Below are positions 59,947 to 64,000 of a stretch of 64,000 nt of DNA, piece after piece (the stretch's first letter is position 1; each line of letters opens with the position of its first letter). The notes under the pieces are model-generated. The model saw only the letters and a program-made list of their open reading frames with translations. It searched no databases and was not told where the DNA came from. Made by a program: the position numbers and the translations under genes. The stretch comes from Mycolicibacterium sp. P1-5 (lineage in GTDB: Bacteria > Actinomycetota > Actinomycetes > Mycobacteriales > Mycobacteriaceae), in contig NZ_NPKT01000016.1 of assembly GCF_008329565.1 (NCBI RefSeq), positions 1 through 64,000 on the forward strand, given 5' to 3'.

Positions 59947-60144
59947 ATGGAACCGAGCTGCCGAGAATGCACTGCTGGCCTGGCACATTGCCACGGTACC
60001 CTGATCCTCCACGCCCTGCACCGCGGCGAGTGCACGGAGCCGGGATGCGACGGCCCCGAGCTGGTACTCCACACCTGGGTCGTCGATTGCGACGCGGTCG
60101 GGTGTGACTGCTCTCAGCAAACGACGCACTTGTTGGCTGTGTGA
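59947..60144 (+). CDS. small Cys-rich protein, probable zinc binding
   Basis: A 65-residue protein with eight Cys (residues 5, 8, 15, 29, 34, 48, 53, 55) and several His (14, 16, 22, 25, 42), starting MEPSCRECTAGLAHCHGTL. The spacing suggests two metal sites, the first of CxxC type. No signal peptide, so it is likely cytosolic and reduced. The ATG at 59947 has no good ribosome-binding site; an in-frame TTG or ATG further upstream would only add low-quality sequence. It is convergent with the phosphoglycerate-mutase-like gene, seven bases away. No function can be assigned. Confidence 0.6.
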   Translation: MEPSCRECTAGLAHCHGTLILHALHRGECTEPGCDGPELVLHTWVVDCDAVGCDCSQQTTHLLAV

Positions 60145-60151
60145 GTTCTTC

Positions 60152-60838
60152 TCAGCCCATCGGGTCGACGGATTCGAGTGCATCCTCGACGGGATGCGCG
60201 TCAGGCTCGGGGTAGAACGGCGGGCTGAGCGCTCCCCATTGCACACAGCTCCACCGGCCGTCCGTGATCGGCGACAGGACCACCGACTCAGTGTTGGCCA
60301 GATGGTGATCAAGCACGAAACTGCTCTCCACCCCGGCGAGAGTGGCCGCAATCAGTCGAATCGCTGCGCCATGGCTGACCACCACGATGTCGTCGGTCCA
60401 GGCGTGGTCATCCAGGTAGCGCAGCCGCAGATCGGTGATCGTCGGTAGATAGCGCTCCAGTACGTCGTCGGCACTTTCACCGCCGGGCATGGGGACTTTC
60501 AGCTCCCCCTGGTGCCAACGCTGGTAGATCGCGTTGAACTCCGCGATCGCATCATCGTCGTTGCGGTTCTCCAGTTCACCCGCCTGCACCTCGTGGATGC
60601 CTTCGAATTCCTCTGCCGACAGCCGCAATTGAGTGCCGATCTCTTCGGCGGTCTGCGCGGCTCGCCTGGCGATCGAGTGCACCAGAAGCCCGGGCCGGCG
60701 ACTGCGGGACAGCGCGAAGTCGCGTGCCTGCTCTCGACCGAGGTCCGTCAGGTCCGCTCCGGGCGGGCAGGTGTCGAGGCGGCGCTCGACGTTGCCGTGC
60801 GACTGCCCGTGCCGCAGCAGGATCAGCCGTCCACTCAT
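60152..60838 (-). CDS. histidine phosphatase family protein (phosphoglycerate mutase-like, Rv3837c homologue)
   Basis: A 228-residue cytosolic phosphatase of the histidine phosphatase superfamily. The catalytic motif is LILLRHGQSHGNVERRLDT (His10 nucleophile), and the second His is in VVVSHGAAIRLIAATL; the acid residue is in the ELENRNDDD region. It is homologous to Rv3837c. Proteins of this kind often act on small phosphorylated metabolites rather than as glycolytic mutases. The ATG at 60838 overlaps the pheA stop by four bases, so it is coupled to prephenate dehydratase and may serve aromatic amino acid metabolism, though this is inference. Confidence 0.88.
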   Translation of the reverse strand: MSGRLILLRHGQSHGNVERRLDTCPPGADLTDLGREQARDFALSRSRRPGLLVHSIARRAAQTAEEIGTQLRLSAEEFEGIHEVQAGELENRNDDDAIAEFNAIYQRWHQGELKVPMPGGESADDVLERYLPTITDLRLRYLDDHAWTDDIVVVSHGAAIRLIAATLAGVESSFVLDHHLANTESVVLSPITDGRWSCVQWGALSPPFYPEPDAHPVEDALESVDPMG

Positions 60839-61752
60839 GCTTGGCCGCCTTCGAGTCGAATCAGCCAGCGGTCGGCTTCATCGGGTTGCGGCGGTGTCGC
60901 ACCGGTCGCCGATTCTGTCGGCCACGAACCCAGGTACCGCACATCGGTGCAGCGGCGGTGCAAAGCCTTGAGCGCCTCGGCAACCGCGGAGTCGCCGATG
61001 TGGCCGACGCAGTCGAGGAAGAACACGTACGTGCCCAATTCAATTCGGGTGGGCCGGGATTCGATGCGGGTCAGGTCGATGTCACGGATGCTGAACTCGG
61101 TCATCGCCGACACCAGCGCACCGGGTGTGTTGTCGAGCCGCAGCACCACCGAGGTGCGGTCGGCGCCGGTGCGTGCCGGCGGCGGTCCGGGCCGGCCGAC
61201 CAGGACGAACCGCGTCCGGGCGTTGGGCTCATCGACCACTCCGTCAGCGAGGGTGGCCAGTCCGTACCGCTGGGCGGCCAGGGCCGTGCTGACGCCGGCA
61301 TCGGCGCGGCCGGCGGCAACCTCCTGCGCCGCAGCGGCATTCGAGTTGGCCGGGACAAGTCCTGCATCCGGCAGGTGTTCGGCCAGCCACCGACGCACCT
61401 GCGCCGCGGCGATCGGAAACGCAGCGACGGTCCGTACGGCAGCGACGTCGTTGCCATCGCGCACGACGATGCTGAATGCGACGTCGAGAGTCAGCTCGGC
61501 GTAGATCTGCAGCGGTTCGCCGCCGGCCAGGCTGTCCAGGGTCGGCAACACGCTTCCCTCGATGGAGTTCTCGATCGGGACACAGGCGAAGGCGGCCGTA
61601 CCGTCCCGGACGGCCGCCAAGGCCGCTGGAGTGCTGTCCGTCGGCTCCGGTTGCGTACCGCCGCCACCCGGAATCACACCGGCAGCGCACATCTTGAGCA
61701 GTGCCGCTTCGGTGAACGTGCCCTCGGGACCGAGGTAGGCGATGCGGGCCAC
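60835..61752 (-). CDS. pheA: prephenate dehydratase
   Basis: A 305-residue enzyme that converts prephenate to phenylpyruvate for phenylalanine synthesis. The catalytic domain (1-190) begins RIAYLGPEGTFTEAALLKM and contains ENSIEGSVLPTLDSL. The C-terminal ACT domain (about 195-285) carries GALVSAMTEFSIRDIDLTRI and the ESRPTR motif that binds phenylalanine for feedback inhibition. No chorismate mutase domain is present. The GTG at 61752 is preceded by TAGGGT at six bases, so the mRNA is predicted to be leaderless. Homologue of M. tuberculosis Rv3838c. Confidence 0.96.
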   Translation of the reverse strand: MARIAYLGPEGTFTEAALLKMCAAGVIPGGGGTQPEPTDSTPAALAAVRDGTAAFACVPIENSIEGSVLPTLDSLAGGEPLQIYAELTLDVAFSIVVRDGNDVAAVRTVAAFPIAAAQVRRWLAEHLPDAGLVPANSNAAAAQEVAAGRADAGVSTALAAQRYGLATLADGVVDEPNARTRFVLVGRPGPPPARTGADRTSVVLRLDNTPGALVSAMTEFSIRDIDLTRIESRPTRIELGTYVFFLDCVGHIGDSAVAEALKALHRRCTDVRYLGSWPTESATGATPPQPDEADRWLIRLEGGQA

Positions 61753-61758
61753 GGTTCA

Positions 61759-61764
61759 ACCCTA
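61759..61764 (-). promoter_or_regulatory. -10 element of pheA, predicted leaderless
   Basis: TAGGGT on the minus strand lies exactly six bases upstream of the pheA GTG at 61752. No ribosome-binding site is present. Confidence 0.6.
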
Positions 61765-61810
61765 TCGGGTCCGCGCCATGGGAAAGCCTTGCGCGACAAC
61801 CCAGTGATAG

Positions 61811-61829
61811 TTAACTTAGGCTTACCTCA
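61811..61829 (+). promoter_or_regulatory. IdeR (iron box) operator before the DUF2470 gene
   Basis: TTAACTTAGGCTTACCTCA matches the mycobacterial iron-box consensus TTAGGTTAGGCTAACCTAA at 15 of 19 positions, keeping the central AGGCT and ACCT. It ends 19 bases before the ATG at 61849 and just before the GGAAGG ribosome-binding site. Iron-bound IdeR would repress the gene in high iron. In M. tuberculosis the homologous gene Rv3839 is IdeR controlled. Confidence 0.8.
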
Positions 61830-61848
61830 CTAACCTGGAAGGTGCGCG

Positions 61849-62619
61849 ATGACACCCACGACGCTCGAAACGCCGACCACCGCCGAACGCGTCCGCAGTG
61901 CCTGTGCGCGTGCAGCCGGAGCGATGCTGGTCGCCGACGACGTCGCGCCTGCCACCACACCCCTGCACCACCTACTGCCCGGCGGATCATTCGCGGTCAG
62001 CCTGGCCTGCGCATCAGCGCTGGCAGTCCGCGCTCGGGCGGCACGCACCGACGGCATCGCCGGCGTGCTCGAGCTCACCGACTACGCCCCGCTGCCACTG
62101 CGGGAGCCCGTGCGATCGCTGGTCTGGATCCGTGGCCGGGTCCAGAGCGTCCCCGACCACGCGGTGCGGACGATGGTCGACACGATCGCGACGGACCACC
62201 CGAACCCGGCCCTACTGGACGTCGGATCCGGGCAGGCGTTGTTCCTGCTCGAGGTCGAGTCGGTCGTCGTGGCCGACGCGGCCGGCGCCGACACCGTTGG
62301 CATGCACGAGCTGCTGGCCGCCCAGCCGGACCCGTTCTGCGAGTTCGAGTCGGCCTGGCTGCACCACCTGGACAACGACCACCCCGAGGTCCTCGCGCGG
62401 CTGGCCGGCAAGTTGCCCGCTTCGCTGCGGCGCGGGCGGGTGCGCCCGCTCGGCCTGGACCGATACGGGGTGCAGCTGCGTGTCGAGGGCACGGACGGCG
62501 ATCACGACGTGCGCCTGCCGTTCGGCGCTCCGGTGCACGACGTACCGGCCCTGGGCCGCGCGATCCGGCTGCTGATGGGCTGCCCATTCGTCAACGGGCT
62601 GCGCGCACGGCGCATGTAG
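61849..62619 (+). CDS. DUF2470 domain protein (Rv3839 homologue), iron regulated
   Basis: A 256-residue cytosolic protein, close in length to Rv3839 (258). The C-terminal half (about 160-250) is a DUF2470 domain: FCEFESAWLHHLDNDHPEVL and PLGLDRYGVQLRVEG, a pattern shared with haem-utilisation and pyridoxamine-oxidase-like proteins of the HugZ type. The N-terminal half has a split-barrel look (GGSFAVSLACASALAVRARA). A role in haem or iron handling is suggested by the IdeR box and by this domain, not proven. ATG with GGAAGG six bases upstream. Confidence 0.85.
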   Translation: MTPTTLETPTTAERVRSACARAAGAMLVADDVAPATTPLHHLLPGGSFAVSLACASALAVRARAARTDGIAGVLELTDYAPLPLREPVRSLVWIRGRVQSVPDHAVRTMVDTIATDHPNPALLDVGSGQALFLLEVESVVVADAAGADTVGMHELLAAQPDPFCEFESAWLHHLDNDHPEVLARLAGKLPASLRRGRVRPLGLDRYGVQLRVEGTDGDHDVRLPFGAPVHDVPALGRAIRLLMGCPFVNGLRARRM

Positions 62620-62625
62620 GGCCGT

Positions 62626-62631
62626 TACCGT
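62626..62631 (+). promoter_or_regulatory. -10 element of the CPBP gene, predicted leaderless
   Basis: TACCGT is followed by six bases and the GTG at 62638. It lies in the 18-nt gap after the DUF2470 stop codon. Confidence 0.5.
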
Positions 62632-62637
62632 GTCGGG

Positions 62638-63405
62638 GTGACAGCGTCCCGCGATGATTTCCTCGCCACCGACCGGCGCGGACTGCGCATCGAAATCGGT
62701 GTCATGCTCGCGGTCACCTTCGGTGTCAGCGCCGTCACTGCGGTCCTGCAGCTCATCGACGGAGTGCTCTCCGGGCTGTCCGGGCGTCGAGTTCGGCTGA
62801 ACCCCAACCTGTCTCGTTATGACCTGATCAACCTCGGTCTGAACCTGGCCTCGGTGGCGCAGCTGGTGGCCTGGGGCGGCCTCGGCCTGTACCTGTTGTG
62901 GCGCAGCGGAACCGGCCCGGCGCGACTCGGGCTCGGCCGGATGCGCTGGCGCGCCGACGTCCTCGGCGGTCTGGGGCTGGCGGCACTGATCGGCATTCCC
63001 GGCCTGCTGCTGTACCTGGCTGGGCGCTGGCTGGGCTTGAATGCTCACGTCGAACCCACCGCGCTGCATGACAGTTGGTGGCGCATCCCGGTGCTGATCT
63101 TCTCCGCGTTCGCCAACGGCTTCGCCGAGGAAGTGGTGGTCGTGGGTTACCTGATCACCCGGCTGAAGCAACTGGGGCTGAGCCAGAACCGGGCGATCTT
63201 GGTGTCCAGTGCGCTGCGTGGGCTGTACCACCTCTATCAGGGCTTCGGAGCGGGGCTCGGCAACCTCGCGATGGGCCTGGTCTTCGGATACGCCTGGTGC
63301 CGCACGGGGCGGTTGTGGCCGCTGGTGATCGCGCACGGCGTCATCGACACGGTTGTATTCGTGGGTTACGTCGCACTCGCCGGTCATCTTGGCTGGCTCA
63401 CGTGA
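62638..63405 (+). CDS. CPBP family intramembrane glutamic endopeptidase
   Basis: A 255-residue membrane protease of the CPBP (Abi) family with about seven helices. Motif 1 is the Glu-Glu pair in NGFAEEVVVVGYLITRL, motif 2 is SSALRGLYHLYQG with the His, and motif 3 is PLVIAHGVIDTVVFV. All catalytic residues are present. Members process prenylated or membrane-bound peptides and some help in bacteriocin immunity; the substrate here is unknown. The GTG at 62638 follows the DUF2470 gene by 18 nt and has its own TACCGT element. Its C-terminus is 22 nt from the LCP gene start. Confidence 0.88.
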   Translation: MTASRDDFLATDRRGLRIEIGVMLAVTFGVSAVTAVLQLIDGVLSGLSGRRVRLNPNLSRYDLINLGLNLASVAQLVAWGGLGLYLLWRSGTGPARLGLGRMRWRADVLGGLGLAALIGIPGLLLYLAGRWLGLNAHVEPTALHDSWWRIPVLIFSAFANGFAEEVVVVGYLITRLKQLGLSQNRAILVSSALRGLYHLYQGFGAGLGNLAMGLVFGYAWCRTGRLWPLVIAHGVIDTVVFVGYVALAGHLGWLT

Positions 63406-63415
63406 GCCGGGCACG

Positions 63416-63421
63416 TAAATT
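63416..63421 (+). promoter_or_regulatory. -10 element of the LCP gene, predicted leaderless
   Basis: TAAATT is followed by exactly six bases and the GTG at 63428, with no ribosome-binding site. It lies 11 nt after the CPBP stop codon. Confidence 0.6.
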
Positions 63422-63427
63422 GACCTG

Positions 63428-64000
63428 GTGAGCGACGACTGGCAGCGGCGACCCGCGCCGGATCCGCCGACCGAGCGGATACCGCGTTCCGCGCCGCCTC
63501 GGCGTGAGCCCTCCCAGGTGATCCGTCGCGACCCCGGTCACCGGCCACCACCACCGCCGCAGCCTCCCCCGCCCCGTCAGTCGCCCCCGCGCCAGCCTCC
63601 GCCGCCACCACCACCACGACGTCCACCCCCGCCACCGCGGGTGGCCCGACCACCCGTTCCACCACCGACCACTGCACCCGCACCTAAACGTAAAAAGCGT
63701 TGGGGCCGAAGGATTTTCGCCACATTGGTCATCATTTTCCTGTTGGTAATCGGCGGGTTGGTCGGCGGTACCCTGTGGATCGACACCTCGCTGCACCGAA
63801 CCGCGGTCTTCGACTACTCCGGCCGCCCGGCGGCAGGCGCGGGCACCACCTGGCTGCTCGTCGGGTCCGACAGCAGGGCCGGACTGACGCCCGAGCAGCA
63901 GGCCGAGCTGACCACCGGCGGCGACCTCGGCAACGGCCGGACCGACACCATCTTGGTCGTCCACATCCCGGGCTTGGGTTCCGGCGCCCCGACCACGATG
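63428..64000 (+). CDS. LytR-CpsA-Psr (LCP) family protein, 5' part
   Basis: The first 191 codons of a gene cut by the window edge. The N-terminal 90 residues are cytoplasmic, Pro/Arg-rich and disordered with long Pro runs, followed by a basic patch (PKRKKRWGRR) and one transmembrane helix (IFATLVIIFLLVIGGLVGG). The extracytoplasmic LCP domain begins with TTWLLVGSDSRAGLTPEQQ and has the Asp/Arg motif GNGRTDTILVVHI, which binds the polyprenyl pyrophosphate. LCP ligases attach arabinogalactan to peptidoglycan in mycobacteria (Lcp1 is the main one); this paralogue's specificity is unknown. Its location next to arabinan genes is at some distance and may be coincidental. Confidence 0.88.
   Translation, partial: MSDDWQRRPAPDPPTERIPRSAPPRREPSQVIRRDPGHRPPPPPQPPPPRQSPPRQPPPPPPPRRPPPPPRVARPPVPPPTTAPAPKRKKRWGRRIFATLVIIFLLVIGGLVGGTLWIDTSLHRTAVFDYSGRPAAGAGTTWLLVGSDSRAGLTPEQQAELTTGGDLGNGRTDTILVVHIPGLGSGAPTTM

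Overview
The window is 64 kb of high-GC DNA from a mycobacterium, most likely a rapid-growing, non-tuberculous (Mycolicibacterium-type) species. The basis is direct recognition of the mycolyl-arabinogalactan cell-wall locus: gtrA/dprE1/dprE2/aftA/embC-embA-embB, then accD4-pks13-fadD32, a cutinase-like hydrolase, three antigen 85 family genes, aftB/ubiA/PAP2/glfT2/glf, and erp. The gene order follows the M. tuberculosis Rv3789-Rv3840 region. It lacks IS1560, PE_PGRS62, fadE35 and the sulfolipid-1 cluster, and carries other genes in those places.

Layout. 1-2.2 kb: tail of a DUF222/HNH protein, a PNPOx-fold protein, a GAF-ANTAR regulator, an HD phosphohydrolase and a five-copy tandem repeat. 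2.2-16.5 kb: a collinear arabinan operon (GtrA, DprE1, DprE2, AftA, EmbC, EmbA, EmbB). 16.5-23.7 kb: an accessory block (glycine-rich exported protein, APC permease, small secreted protein, Ser/Thr kinase, SCO6745-like protein, molybdopterin oxidoreductase). 23.8-37.6 kb, minus strand: mycolate condensation (AccD4, Pks13, FadD32), Culp6-like hydrolase, DUF732 lipoprotein, FbpD and two antigen 85 mycolyltransferases. 38-44.6 kb, minus strand: AftB, UbiA, PAP2 phosphatase, GlfT2, Glf, with overlapping genes. 44.9-54 kb: Erp, a peptidoglycan amidase, a HAD phosphatase, two acyltransferases, an MBL-Rieske fusion, a DUF5718 protein and SerRS. 54-64 kb: septum-formation-like protein, zincin, a membrane/zinc-ribbon/sedolisin operon, two small proteins, phosphoglycerate-mutase-like protein, PheA, an IdeR-boxed DUF2470 gene, a CPBP protease and the start of an LCP ligase.

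The core genes form one supply chain. UbiA and PAP2 make decaprenyl-phosphoryl-ribose, DprE1/DprE2 epimerise it to the arabinose donor, and AftA/EmbA/EmbB/EmbC/AftB polymerise arabinan on galactan built by Glf/GlfT2. FadD32/AccD4/Pks13 make mycolates, which the antigen 85 enzymes attach.

Main points of interest: DprE1 has Ala in place of the benzothiazinone-reactive Cys. The FbpD homologue has Ser and His at two catalytic-triad positions that MPT51 has lost. A short leader ORF sits immediately upstream of fadD32. At least fourteen genes have a TANNNT element 6-8 nt before the start codon, which predicts leaderless transcripts. A mobile-looking tandem repeat has a diverged copy inside the 5' end of glf. 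A secreted sedolisin is translationally coupled to a double zinc-ribbon membrane protein. No CRISPR array, rRNA, tRNA or insertion sequence was seen.
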